From: CAINVV01 sp036508555
GTDB taxonomy: Bacteria; Bacteroidota; Bacteroidia; Bacteroidales; Prolixibacteraceae
Assembly (NCBI GenBank): GCA_036508555.1
Contig: DATCHD010000071.1
Coordinates: forward strand, 1-48,746
Reading direction: 5' to 3'
DNA: 48,746 bases
Shown: in pieces, positions 1 to 7,765 of the stretch
Layout of the letters: every line of letters begins with the position of its first letter
How positions within the stretch are numbered: position 1 is the stretch's first letter
Program-made: the position numbers and the translations under genes
Notes under the pieces: generated by a model
Told to the model about the DNA's origin: nothing
Databases searched by the model: none
Seen by the model: the letters and a program-made list of their open reading frames with translations, nothing else

Positions 1-279
1 GATTGAACTGCTAAAGCTTCCTACTCCTGAGCCATCTGATGTTTTGCTATCAGATGTTGTTGGATTCTGACCTGTACTCCAACATACGCCTCTGCTCGTA
101 ACTGAAGCACCACCATCGGCAGTGACATTTCCTCCCGAAGAGGCGGAATTTGCTGTAATACCTGAAGGAGTTGTGATTGAGACAACCGGAGCGGTTTTTA
201 ATTCCTCTTTCTTACAATTAAAAAAAATTAATAAAAATAGGACCGGGAGAAATGCTACCAAAATTTTGTAATTCTTCAT
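1..279 (-). CDS. Partial surface lipoprotein with Ig-like repeat, cut by left edge
   Basis: An open frame runs from an ATG at 279 to the window edge without a stop (93 codons seen). The N-terminus is a lipoprotein signal: Lys-Asn-Tyr, a hydrophobic stretch, then the lipobox-like LIFFNC, with Cys22 as the probable lipidated residue. After a KKEELKTAPVVSITTPSG linker comes a Ser/Thr/Gly-rich segment containing SSGGNVTADGGASVTSRGVC and WSTGQNPTTSD. This wording is typical of repeated Ig-like modules in large Bacteroidota outer-surface lipoproteins, often with FISUMP domains. Function of the full protein is unknown because most of it lies outside the window. Confidence 0.75.
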   Translation of the reverse strand, partial: MKNYKILVAFLPVLFLLIFFNCKKEELKTAPVVSITTPSGITANSASSGGNVTADGGASVTSRGVCWSTGQNPTTSDSKTSDGSGVGSFSSSI

Positions 280-453
280 ATTTTAGGTTTTTGTGGATAT
301 GACTGATAAATTTAGGTGTAATGCAACGTTTGGCTATTCAACATTTAATAACTTTTGTGAAACTGAATCAGTTTGGATTTCTGAAATTAATTGAATGTGA
401 ACGAGATATCTCAAGCAAATTTGATTTTGGGGGATTTCATTTTGATTTTAGCG

Positions 454-840
454 TTAATAGAGAATTCCTTTGGATTTGAGATGTTTCAGAAAGTCCTCTT
501 TGCGAGCCCGGGCCACCGGAACCATCGTACCGGAATTATCATTCATCATCAGATAACCACCATCACTTTTGATGTACTTATATATATGGTTGATATTTAC
601 AATGTGCTGATTGTGAACACGGTAAAAAACACCCTTGGTAACAAGGAATTCTTCGAAATGCTCGAACCCTTTGGAAACGACTATTTTAATGGGATCATTC
701 TTTTTATCACCTTCTTCCAAAATAAAAAATTCAGTATAAGAATTATCAGACTGACAGCGAATTATATTTCTTATTTCGAAAAAATTCAGTCCATTTGTAT
801 CGGGCAATGCAATAAGTTGCTCGTCTTGGCTTGGTTTCAT
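454..840 (-). CDS. Stand-alone LytTR DNA-binding domain protein
   Basis: A 128-residue protein consisting almost only of a LytTR domain (about residues 18-126, with IIRCQSDNSYTEFF, FYRVHNQHIVNINHI and VPVARARKEDF). It has no receiver domain. It closely resembles the C-terminal half of the response regulator encoded just upstream (962-1735); blocks such as IIRCQSDN, YTEFFI, RVHN and HIVNIN are shared, so a partial duplication is likely. It would bind DNA without phosphorylation input of its own. An in-frame ATG 11 codons upstream (873) is followed by a TAA, so the 840 start is the only reasonable one. Role inferred: accessory regulator or competitor of the adjacent LytR protein. Confidence 0.8.
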   Translation of the reverse strand: MKPSQDEQLIALPDTNGLNFFEIRNIIRCQSDNSYTEFFILEEGDKKNDPIKIVVSKGFEHFEEFLVTKGVFYRVHNQHIVNINHIYKYIKSDGGYLMMNDNSGTMVPVARARKEDFLKHLKSKGILY

Positions 841-895
841 GAAAATTCCAGGTTAGGGTTTTGTTTTCGTCATGTTAATGCAATGGAATGTTAAA

Positions 896-915
896 CCAAA
901 AGATCAATCTTTTGG
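896..915. repeat. Short palindrome between the two LytTR genes
   Basis: A 9-bp perfect inverted repeat (CCAAAAGAT / ATCTTTTGG) with a 2-nt centre lies between the response regulator and the stand-alone LytTR gene. It could be a weak terminator or a protein-binding dyad; no long T run follows it, so I do not call it a terminator. Confidence 0.4.
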
Positions 916-961
916 CATATAAATTTGAGAATGGTAATTTCCAGTTTGATTTTGGGGAAAA

Positions 962-1735
962 TCAAAGGATAATTCCTTTTTTCTTGAGAAAAGTAATAAA
1001 GTCTTCTTTTCGGTTTCGTGCAATAGGTACAGTTACTTTTGACTTGTCATTCATGATCAGGTATCCTCCATCCTCCTTAGCGTACCTTTTAATGTAATTT
1101 ATGTTGACAATGTGCTTGTTATGGACCCTGAAAAAAAATCCTTTCTCAATCAGAAAATCCTCATAACAAGTCATGCCTTTTGATACTTGTATCCTGATCG
1201 TCTCGTTTATCTTTTCATCATCCTGAATGAAAAATTCAGTATATGCGTTATCCGATTGACAACGAATTATTTTCTTTACTTCAAAAAAGTTCAATCCGCA
1301 TTTGTCGTACAAAGCAATCTTTTGATCCTCAAAGTTTAATTTGAAATTGGCAAGCAGGTTAACCATTTTTATTTGCCCCGTTTTTTCCTTGAATCGCGTC
1401 AATGCGTCCCCGAGGTTTTCTTTTCTGATTGGCTTTTCGATATAATCCAGCGCTGATGCCCTGATTGCCTGAATGGCATATTTATTATAGTTTGTTGTAA
1501 AAATTACTTCAAAATCCCTTGCATTAACCATATCCAGTAAATCAAAACCCGTGTAAGGACTCATTTCAATATCCAGAAAAACAAGTTGAGGCTTCAATCC
1601 ATCAATTATTTTTACAGAATCCGGAACATTATTGCAGGTCGCGATAATTTCAACCTGCTTAAAATGCTCATTCAACAATTCAGCCAAAGATTGAAGATGT
1701 AAGACATCATCATCGATAATTATTGCTTTTATCAT
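962..1735 (-). CDS. LytR/AlgR-type response regulator (receiver + LytTR)
   Basis: A 257-residue two-domain response regulator. The receiver (about 1-120) has the acidic pocket D8-D10, the phospho-acceptor D55 in FLDIEM, the conserved Thr at about 80-81 and K101 in YIEKP. The C-terminal LytTR domain (about 150-255) binds DNA as a beta-rich fold. Its ATG overlaps the stop of the upstream histidine kinase by 4 nt (ATGA), so the two are translationally coupled and very likely form one two-component system. Targets are unknown; LytTR regulators often act on nearby promoters. Confidence 0.92.
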   Translation of the reverse strand: MIKAIIIDDDVLHLQSLAELLNEHFKQVEIIATCNNVPDSVKIIDGLKPQLVFLDIEMSPYTGFDLLDMVNARDFEVIFTTNYNKYAIQAIRASALDYIEKPIRKENLGDALTRFKEKTGQIKMVNLLANFKLNFEDQKIALYDKCGLNFFEVKKIIRCQSDNAYTEFFIQDDEKINETIRIQVSKGMTCYEDFLIEKGFFFRVHNKHIVNINYIKRYAKEDGGYLIMNDKSKVTVPIARNRKEDFITFLKKKGIIL

Positions 1736-3852
1736 ACCGATAGTTCATAGGGCAGGAATAACCTCACACGAGTACCTGCAGGTTTATTAAATGCATCTAT
1801 CAGATCATCAATCAAATAATAAGACTTTATTTTTTTTGTTCTACTTATCAGTTCTAGTCTTTCTTCTGTAAGCTTAATTCCAAGTGATTCCTTTTTAAAA
1901 CCCGAGACAGTTTTAATATTCAAGCTCATCCGACCAATTCCGTCATCCTCTACTGAACACAGCAGAAACCCGTTTTCGATTCGAATTTCAATTTTTAAAT
2001 GTCCGGATTTCCTCGTGTCACGAAATCCATGCTTAATAGAGTTCTCCACGAAGGGCTGCAATATGAGAGGTGAAATAAGTGTAGATTCGATATCGATATC
2101 GGGTTCAATTATGATTTCGTACCTAAATGGAATCCGGAAACGCAGGTTCTCAATATCCATGTAAAGCCGGAGAGTATCTATCTCCTCTGCAAGGGATATT
2201 TCCTTTTTCTTTGAATTCTCAAGCACAGATCGTGTCAGACCAGAAAACTTCTCTAAAAAAATTTTTGATTCATTTATTTTAAAATCATCCAACAAACCTT
2301 CTACTGTATGTACGCAATTAAATATGAAATGCGGGTTCATTTGGGAGCGCAAGGCTCGCATGTTGTTTTCGCTTACCATTTGCAGTAATACCGCTTGTTC
2401 CCTTTTCTTTTTGTTGCGGAAAACCACAAAGCCCGACAGCAAAATCACCAGCAAGAACCCGGAACCCGCCGCGATGGCCCAAATCGTGTTCTTCTTCTTC
2501 TCCGCCTCGAGGTTTAAGACCAGTATCTCCTTGTCTTTCTTCTCTGTTTCGTACTTGGTTTGCATCTCGGCTATCGCCTTGGTGTTCTGCTCGTTAAAAA
2601 TAGTGTCAGAAAGCTGCTGGTATCGTTTAAAGTATTTTGAAATGCTGTCAGGCTGGTTTGTCCGGCTAAATAAATCAATAAAATTTATCGATATGTCTAG
2701 TAATAAACGTTTATTGTTTAGCTCAATACAAATTTTTTCTGACTTACGAATATATTCCAAGGCTTTCAGAAAATCACCTTTGTCAAGATACATTACGCCT
2801 ATATTTTCGTACAATGACGAAATTAGTCGAGGTTCTCCCATTTTTTGTGCGATAGGCAAGGCCGAATGGAAATAGCCCAAGGCTTTTTCATATTCGCCAT
2901 GTTCGGAATAGGCCACTCCAAGGTCATGGGTTACTATGATTTGGGAGTAAATTGATTTTGTTTCGTCAAATATCGCCTTGGCCTCTTTTAAATATTTCAC
3001 CATGTTTTCAAAATCGCCCTCTTTGCCATAAACAACCGCCAGCCTTTGTAACGCCGTTCCAACACCCTCAAAGTTGTTTACCTTAGCAGCTCTCTCCTTC
3101 GCATACAATGCGTATTTTTTTGCCTCATGGTATTGTTTCAGGTGCATGTAAATATTGCAGATATTTATCAACGGATTGCAAATATCTCTGTCGTTTTTTT
3201 CATCTTCGTATATTTTGCATGCCTTTAAAAAATATTCTAATGCGATTGGGTATTCATCTTGACTCTGGTAAATACTTCCAATATTATTATATCCCTTTGC
3301 CAATAAACTTTTTTCGTTACGAGAGGAATAAATCCTGTTAGCCTTTTCGTATAACCCAATTGCTTTTTTATTATCCCCGTTGTCAGAGAAGATTATACCC
3401 ATATTAAGATAAACCGCAGCAATTCCTATCGAGTCTTTTAATTCTCTGACGACTTTATAACGCTTCTCATAGCATATCATAGCCGTATCAAGTTTCCCAA
3501 GACGGCGATATGCCCTTCCTAACACGTTTAGGCAAATACTCTGACCTTCTTTATACTCAAATTTCTCGGAGAGTGCCAGCCCCTGTTTGGCATATTCTAT
3601 CGACTTATCAGGCTTCGTATATAAATACACATCCGATATTTTATTAAGTAGCTTTACCCGGCTGGTATCTGCTTTTGCAGTTTGCAAAATGGTAAGTAGC
3701 GAATCTACATTCTGCTGTTGTGCCTGAGAAGGTTGCAGGCAAACTAAAAAGATTATTGGTGAAATTGTTGAAATTATTTTAACCCGGGACAAATGGTTGA
3801 ATACACTCTGTGACTTTACCAAAAAACGGAATTTCAATACGGATGTACACAT
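1732..3852 (-). CDS. TPR-containing LytS-type sensor histidine kinase
   Basis: A 706-residue membrane sensor kinase. An export signal ends near the SQAQ of residues 42-45. Tetratricopeptide repeats fill roughly 60-420, followed by a coiled coil, one membrane segment at about 455-476 (AIAAGSGFLLVILLSGFVVF) and a His_kinase/HATPase module of the LytS/YehU class. The phospho-acceptor is H508 in NPHFIFN; ATP-binding motifs PLILQPFVENSIKHG and DDGIGR follow. The TPR region is therefore predicted to be periplasmic. The N-region before the hydrophobic core is unusually long (about 28 residues) but there is no later Met, so the true start could be a non-ATG codon. It is coupled by a 4-nt overlap to the response regulator downstream. 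Confidence 0.9.
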   Translation of the reverse strand: MCTSVLKFRFLVKSQSVFNHLSRVKIISTISPIIFLVCLQPSQAQQQNVDSLLTILQTAKADTSRVKLLNKISDVYLYTKPDKSIEYAKQGLALSEKFEYKEGQSICLNVLGRAYRRLGKLDTAMICYEKRYKVVRELKDSIGIAAVYLNMGIIFSDNGDNKKAIGLYEKANRIYSSRNEKSLLAKGYNNIGSIYQSQDEYPIALEYFLKACKIYEDEKNDRDICNPLINICNIYMHLKQYHEAKKYALYAKERAAKVNNFEGVGTALQRLAVVYGKEGDFENMVKYLKEAKAIFDETKSIYSQIIVTHDLGVAYSEHGEYEKALGYFHSALPIAQKMGEPRLISSLYENIGVMYLDKGDFLKALEYIRKSEKICIELNNKRLLLDISINFIDLFSRTNQPDSISKYFKRYQQLSDTIFNEQNTKAIAEMQTKYETEKKDKEILVLNLEAEKKKNTIWAIAAGSGFLLVILLSGFVVFRNKKKREQAVLLQMVSENNMRALRSQMNPHFIFNCVHTVEGLLDDFKINESKIFLEKFSGLTRSVLENSKKKEISLAEEIDTLRLYMDIENLRFRIPFRYEIIIEPDIDIESTLISPLILQPFVENSIKHGFRDTRKSGHLKIEIRIENGFLLCSVEDDGIGRMSLNIKTVSGFKKESLGIKLTEERLELISRTKKIKSYYLIDDLIDAFNKPAGTRVRLFLPYELSV

Positions 3853-4254
3853 ATCTTAAACTTTTTATATTAATATCTTTAGAAACCTGCCGAATTGGAC
3901 CCAAAATCAGCAATTTGATGATATTAGTCAATTCTTGATCCATTGTTTTCCGGCAAAATGGATATATGTTTCAAATAAACCTCCATGTCTATCAGGTCAA
4001 AAATATAAGCTTATACGGTCTTGTTAGATTCAGAAAAGGTAGGTTTTGAAATCCCCTACACGAGAATTTTAACGCATTACTAGTCTGGTTTGTATAGGCT
4101 GCATGCAAAAGATTAAACTTTTATTTAAAATTTCTACCTGTCAACAGTGATTTATTAAAAACAATGAATTTTGTGCGGTAATATGTATGTCTGGTTATGT
4201 CCGGTCAAATCACATCAGAAGAAAGCCAAGTATAATAATATTAAGTCTACCAAT
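3853..4254. other. Gene-poor stretch upstream of the kinase and XRE genes
   Basis: No credible coding frame is seen on either strand. The stretch is AT-rich and must carry the minus-strand promoter of the kinase operon, but I find no clear TAnnTTTG element. A 12-bp perfect palindrome (TATAAGCTTATA) lies at 4004-4015. Confidence 0.5.
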
Positions 4255-4310
4255 ATAGAAAAATAAAATTAATTATGGCACACATGCCATAATTAATTTT
4301 ATTTTTCTAT
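4255..4310. repeat. Perfect 26-bp inverted repeat with 4-nt loop
   Basis: The arms at 4255-4280 and 4285-4310 are exact reverse complements, separated by CACA. The arms are AT-rich except for the loop-proximal ATGGCA/TGCCAT. The structure ends 13 nt before the ATG of the XRE regulator. No T run typical of a terminator follows on either side. It could be an autoregulatory operator, a translation-blocking hairpin in the XRE leader, or the remnant of a palindromic mobile sequence. Confidence 0.9.
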
Positions 4311-4323
4311 CAAACTTGCTGCT

Positions 4324-4593
4324 ATGGCACCAAGGCAGCAGAGTGATCGGACATTAATATTTGACAATGAGGGAATTAAAGCATTTGCCCTTCAACTGAA
4401 GAAGATTCGAAAAAGGGAAGGTTATACGCAGAGTCAACTCTCCTTCGAATCAGGGATAACTTTAAGCCAAATAGCAAGAATTGAAACCGCCAGAATTAAC
4501 CCAACATTAAGCACCGTTTTTACACTTGCAAGAACACTGAACGTACCATTGTCAGATTTATTTGGCTTCGAACTAGCACCAAAAGAAAAGTAG
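4324..4593 (+). CDS. Small XRE-family helix-turn-helix regulator
   Basis: An 89-residue Cro/C1-type DNA-binding protein. The HTH_3 domain covers about residues 22-80: LKKIRKREGYTQSQLS for the first helices, ITLSQIARIETARINPTL for the recognition region and TLARTLNVPLSDLF for the last helices. There is no additional sensor domain. The ATG at 4324 is chosen because both ATGs inside the preceding inverted repeat run quickly into stops. No Shine-Dalgarno site is visible. It stands alone between the kinase operon and the tRNA, and its immediate neighbour is the perfect inverted repeat. Small XRE proteins of this kind in Bacteroidota are commonly autoregulators or leftovers of mobile islands. Confidence 0.85.
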   Translation: MAPRQQSDRTLIFDNEGIKAFALQLKKIRKREGYTQSQLSFESGITLSQIARIETARINPTLSTVFTLARTLNVPLSDLFGFELAPKEK

Positions 4594-4870
4594 CATCCTT
4601 GTTCTAAATCAAACAGACATAATAATCTTTTTGACCCGCAATTCATTTTGAATGATGAGTTCTAAAAAAGAGAACAATTGCACACACGAAAATGCCTCCC
4701 CATTTTTTGCATACTTAGGCTATTAACTAACGTAACATCACTCTCAATAAAATTGATTCAGGAATGGATATTCATAGCTATGGAGGAGAAATTGAAGGAG
4801 ATGAAATACAAGTTGACCTGAAATACCTAAAAACGATAATTGGAGTTGTGTGCAAATTGTGTGCAAATAA
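4594..4870. other. Stretch with tandem 11-bp repeat and doubtful 45-codon frame
   Basis: Between the XRE gene and the tRNA terminator there is no recognised gene. A 45-codon frame from ATG 4763 (starting MDIHSYGGEIEGDEI) runs into the terminator hairpin and resembles nothing I know. Two perfect tandem copies of TGTGTGCAAAT lie at 4847-4857 and 4858-4868. The setting beside a tRNA 3' end fits a decayed integrated element, but this is inference. Confidence 0.4.
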
Positions 4871-4913
4871 AAAAAGAAGTAGTTACAAAAATATTCTGTA
4901 ACTACCTCTTTTT
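4868..4913 (-). terminator. Rho-independent terminator downstream of the tRNA
   Basis: 16-nt arms at 4871-4886 and 4898-4913 pair with one mismatch around an 11-nt loop. Read on the minus strand the hairpin follows the tRNA 3' end by 7 nt and is followed by a T-rich run (TTTTTTTATTTG), as expected for intrinsic termination. Confidence 0.7.
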
Positions 4914-4920
4914 CAATAAG

Positions 4921-4994
4921 TGGGCCCAGTAGGGCATGATCCTACGACCCCCTGATTATGAGTCAGATGCTCTAACCAACTGAGCTATGGGCCC
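4921..4994 (-). tRNA. tRNA with CAU anticodon (Met or Ile2)
   Basis: A full cloverleaf can be drawn on the minus strand: 7-bp acceptor stem GGGCCCA/TGGGCCC, D-arm GCTC-AGTTGGTTA-GAGC, anticodon stem TCTGA/TCAGG with loop CTCATAA (anticodon CAT), 5-nt variable loop, and T-stem GTAGG/CCTAC. The discriminator is A and CCA is not encoded. Anticodon CAU with this loop occurs in elongator tRNA-Met and in tRNA-Ile2, whose C34 is modified to lysidine; I cannot separate the two by eye. The T-loop reads ATCATGC rather than the usual TTCRANN pattern. Confidence 0.93.
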
Positions 4995-5135
4995 TTAAAA
5001 TCCGCGGGCGGATTTAGGTGTGCAATTTTAGTTAAATGTCCCGGATTTCGCAAATGTTTTTGCAAATTAAACAGCAAAGTGGATAACACGGTGATGCTTC
5101 GTCCGGATTATCCTGCAAAGTTCACCATTATCATC

Positions 5136-5882
5136 TTATACCGTCGGGATTACCTTTAGCAGGATCTCGATGACATTGTGCACATTCTGGCCGAAGACTT
5201 TCAGAATCTCTTCCCAGGAAACTGGTTCCTCATCTTCCTTCCAACTGTCAAAATCGGTGGCCATCGCAATGGCTGCATAGGGAATTCCCAACTCGTTGGC
5301 CAGGATGCATTCGGGCGCGGTGCTCATGTTGATCAGGTCGCCACCCCAGGTCCTGAACATCTTCGACTCTGCACGGGTGGAGAAACGAGGTCCCTCGATG
5401 GTGAGAATGCAGCCACCAGCTTGGATATTCAGATTTAGCTCCTTTCCGGCAGCCACTAGCTTTTCGCTAAGATTCTTGTCAAAAGGATCTGCCATCGGCG
5501 TATGATTTATCTCACCAGCCTTGAAGGAATCGAAAAAAGTGATATCCCGGTGCCGGGTGAAATCAATAAACTGATCCGGAATGACCAGATCACCCCTGCC
5601 AATATTTTCCCTCAGACTACCACATGCCGTTGTTGCCAGAATATGGGTACAGCCCAGCTGCTGAATGGCATACAGATTTGCCCGGTTGTTCACCTTAGAA
5701 GGGGTTATGGTATGCTCACGGCCATGACGCGACAGGATAACTACCTCGGTTCCGCCAATGAACCCACAGGTAAAGTCGGAACTCGGGTCCCCGTAAGGTG
5801 TGTTTATAATTTTTCGCTCCTGGTGTTGTAAAATGTCCGGATTCTCAAGACCGGATCCTCCTATGATTGCAATTTTAGTCAT
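5136..5882 (-). CDS. mtnP: S-methyl-5'-thioadenosine phosphorylase
   Basis: A 248-residue purine nucleoside phosphorylase of the MTAP type that cleaves methylthioadenosine (and often 5'-deoxyadenosine) to adenine and a ribose 1-phosphate. Family motifs in order: phosphate-binding GGSGL (8-12), SRHGREH (51-57), TTACGS (84-89), the signature EGPRFSTRAES (163-173), INMS (184-187) and TDFDSW (209-214) with the two Asp residues that contact the purine. Length is normal for the family (about 250-280). It is the last gene of a minus-strand operon; mtnA and a class II aldolase lie just upstream, giving the first steps of MTA salvage in one unit. The cytosolic by-product of polyamine or SAM-radical reactions is the likely substrate. 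Confidence 0.92.
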   Translation of the reverse strand: MTKIAIIGGSGLENPDILQHQERKIINTPYGDPSSDFTCGFIGGTEVVILSRHGREHTITPSKVNNRANLYAIQQLGCTHILATTACGSLRENIGRGDLVIPDQFIDFTRHRDITFFDSFKAGEINHTPMADPFDKNLSEKLVAAGKELNLNIQAGGCILTIEGPRFSTRAESKMFRTWGGDLINMSTAPECILANELGIPYAAIAMATDFDSWKEDEEPVSWEEILKVFGQNVHNVIEILLKVIPTV

Positions 5883-5919
5883 GGTAACGATTATTATTCC
5901 AAATTGAGATCGTTTATTA

Positions 5920-6528
5920 CTATTCCAAATTTAAAATGATCAAGGCCGCCTCTTCGACAGTCTTTCCAAATGCCACGATTCCTTCCTCGTGGCCGCCCAT
6001 CACGAAGATTTTTCGATCCAACACAGCTGGGTTTGTCATTATTCTACTGATTTCAGCGGCCATTTCCGGAGTACCATATTCGACTTTCCTGTTTGTCGTC
6101 GGAAGTACGTCGAGGTATCGCTCCCAAAGCTGACGGTTGTGGATGTGAACAACTGCTCCGATATCCGGATTTGCCTCGTAGACGGCAGCGTGACTCATCG
6201 ACTCGGCCGAGGCCCTAAGGCGCCCACGGCACCAAAGCGTATTGAGGGCCGGATCGCATCTTTCGACCAAAGGATAATGCGTCTGATCCAGTTCAGGCAA
6301 TCCACCGGTAGCGGTGCCGGAAATGTAAAATTGGTTGCTTCCGGGTATCCGGATAGAGATATTGCCATAACCGATGCCATCGGGATAGCTGCCAATCAGG
6401 CGCTTTAGCCATAACTCCCGGCGCCAGTGATTGAGAGGAGTATAAAGCGATGCAGGAATTTGGTTTGCCTCTTTGGTGAGGTGGCAATCGAATTTGAGGT
6501 AGCCTTCGGAAGGGGTTATTTGGGGCAT
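5920..6528 (-). CDS. Class II aldolase/adducin-family protein (MTRu-1-P aldolase or dehydratase)
   Basis: A 202-residue zinc aldolase-fold protein. Visible elements are GYGNISIR (53-60), the catalytic-region Glu109 in ASAESMSH, the zinc ligands H128 and H130 in HIHN and a third His at 180 in GGHEEG. FucA, AraD, MtnB and the Ald2 aldolase of the DHAP shunt share this fold. Its position between mtnP and mtnA points to 5-methylthioribulose 1-phosphate (or 5-deoxyribulose 1-phosphate) as substrate. Either it dehydrates it (MtnB role) or splits it to DHAP plus an aldehyde. No mtnC, mtnD, mtnE, mtnW or mtnX is in the window, which favours the aldolase reading, but these could be elsewhere. Confidence 0.85.
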   Translation of the reverse strand: MPQITPSEGYLKFDCHLTKEANQIPASLYTPLNHWRRELWLKRLIGSYPDGIGYGNISIRIPGSNQFYISGTATGGLPELDQTHYPLVERCDPALNTLWCRGRLRASAESMSHAAVYEANPDIGAVVHIHNRQLWERYLDVLPTTNRKVEYGTPEMAAEISRIMTNPAVLDRKIFVMGGHEEGIVAFGKTVEEAALIILNLE

Positions 6529-6550
6529 ATATTTGAACTTGTTTGTTAAG

Positions 6551-6577
6551 CCGAAGGATTACAAATCCTTCGGAGCG
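6551..6577. repeat. Palindromic repeat, GGATT/AATCC family, copy 1
   Basis: 10-bp perfect arms (CCGAAGGATT / AATCCTTCGG) around a 3-nt loop, followed by AGCG. It shares the GGATT-NNN-AATCC core and trailing AGCG with other copies, while the outer five pairs differ. It lies between the aldolase gene and mtnA. Confidence 0.85.
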
Positions 6578-6591
6578 ATAAGCAGATTCGT

Positions 6592-7755
6592 TTAGCCTCC
6601 GGATTGCAAATCCGGAGGAGCGTTAACGTGCAAATCCTGAGGAGCGGAATCAGACAATTCGGGAAAGAGTTGACGGATGCCTTGGGCGGTAGCCGGACAG
6701 ATTCCCCTTTCGGTAATCAGTCCGGTTACATACCTGGAAGGTGTCACATCGAATCCGTAATTGACTACCGGTGAAGACGGGTTGATGATGTTAACCTTAC
6801 CAGGAAGCCCGTTTTCGAGCATTCCCTCCATCCAGGTTACTTCTTCCCCACCCCGCTGCTCGATCGGAATCTCGCGAACCCCATCCTTCATGGTAAAATC
6901 GATGGAGGAGGAGGGCAGCGCTACGTAGAATGGTACCTGGTTGTCGAAGGCAGCAAGGGCCTTAAGATAGGTGCCAATTTTGTTGGCCACATCACCCCTC
7001 GAGGTAGTCCGGTCACTGCCGACCAGACAGAGATCCACCATGCCGTGCTGCATCAGATGACCGCCGGCATTGTCGGGGATAACGGTATGCGGAACACCTT
7101 CCTGCGCTAATTCCCAGGCGGTGAGCCGGGCGCCCTGGTTGCGGGGCCTGGTCTCATCCACCCACACATGCAGGGGAATATTCTTCTGGAAAGCCTTGTA
7201 GATGGGCGCAGTAGCCGTGCCCCAGTCGATGCAGGCGAGCCACCCGGCGTTGCAATGGGTCAGGATATTGACGGGCTGACCGTTTTTCTCCCGACTGATT
7301 TTTTCTATCAGCCCGCATCCGAAATCTCCAATGGCTTCCGACCAGGCGATCTCTCTCAGTTTCTGCCGGCCGGCCGTTTCGAAGGCCAGATCGACGGCCT
7401 GCTTCAGGGAAGTGCAATCAACCAGCTGAGCTACCATCTCATCGATCAGGATAGCCAGGTTGACGGCCGTTGGACGGGCAGATTTCAGGTAATCGGCTGC
7501 TTTTTGAAGGTCACCCTGCCAGTTTAGCTCATTGCTCCCGATCAGGGAAAGGTAAATTCCATAAGCACCGGTAACCCCAATCAGCGGAGCACCCCTGACA
7601 GTCATGTTACGGATGGCCTCATAAGCGTCGATTGCAGTCCGTAGATCGACCACCTTAAATTCGAACGGCAGCAGGCGCTGATCAATCACCTGAATCACCC
7701 GCTGATTTTCGGGATGCACCCAGATGGTGTAGAATTCTTTCCCGTTTACCCTCAT
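6592..7755 (-). CDS. mtnA: S-methyl-5-thioribose-1-phosphate isomerase
   Basis: A 387-residue isomerase of the MtnA/eIF2B-alpha fold that converts the aldose 5-methylthioribose 1-phosphate to the ketose 5-methylthioribulose 1-phosphate. The substrate loop RGAP (54-57), the catalytic Cys168 in THCNAG, DETRPRNQG (200-208) and catalytic Asp248 in GSDRT are all present. The last 17 or so residues (from about 371, APQDLHVNAPPDLQSGG) are encoded by one and a half copies of a palindromic repeat and the stop codon abuts it, so the natural protein probably ended near FPELSDS. It sits 10 nt from the upstream sugar-isomerase gene and 63 nt from the aldolase, clearly in one operon. Confidence 0.93.
   Translation of the reverse strand: MRVNGKEFYTIWVHPENQRVIQVIDQRLLPFEFKVVDLRTAIDAYEAIRNMTVRGAPLIGVTGAYGIYLSLIGSNELNWQGDLQKAADYLKSARPTAVNLAILIDEMVAQLVDCTSLKQAVDLAFETAGRQKLREIAWSEAIGDFGCGLIEKISREKNGQPVNILTHCNAGWLACIDWGTATAPIYKAFQKNIPLHVWVDETRPRNQGARLTAWELAQEGVPHTVIPDNAGGHLMQHGMVDLCLVGSDRTTSRGDVANKIGTYLKALAAFDNQVPFYVALPSSSIDFTMKDGVREIPIEQRGGEEVTWMEGMLENGLPGKVNIINPSSPVVNYGFDVTPSRYVTGLITERGICPATAQGIRQLFPELSDSAPQDLHVNAPPDLQSGG
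6596..6622. repeat. Palindromic repeat, GGATT/AATCC family, copy 2, inside mtnA 3' end
   Basis: 10-bp perfect arms (CCTCCGGATT / AATCCGGAGG), loop GCA, then AGCG. The repeat is translated as the end of MtnA on the minus strand. A right half-copy without its left arm follows at 6629-6646 (TGCAAATCC, five bases, AGCG). Confidence 0.88.
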
Positions 7756-7765
7756 TAAATAAATT

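Noticed and set aside
391..894. 167-residue plus-strand frame over the stand-alone LytTR gene
   Set aside because: It is the antisense of a clear LytTR domain and shows no family features.
4255..4310. Long inverted repeat as an intrinsic terminator
   Set aside because: There is no T run after either arm and no gene ends immediately upstream on the plus strand.
4763..4900. 45-codon frame starting MDIHSYGGEIEG
   Set aside because: It ends inside the tRNA terminator hairpin, has no recognisable family and no supporting promoter.
4994..5135. Riboswitch or leader RNA before mtnP or near the tRNA
   Set aside because: The salvage operon is transcribed from 9.9 kb leftward, so this stretch is its 3' end; no SAM-type riboswitch core could be recognised before any operon start.
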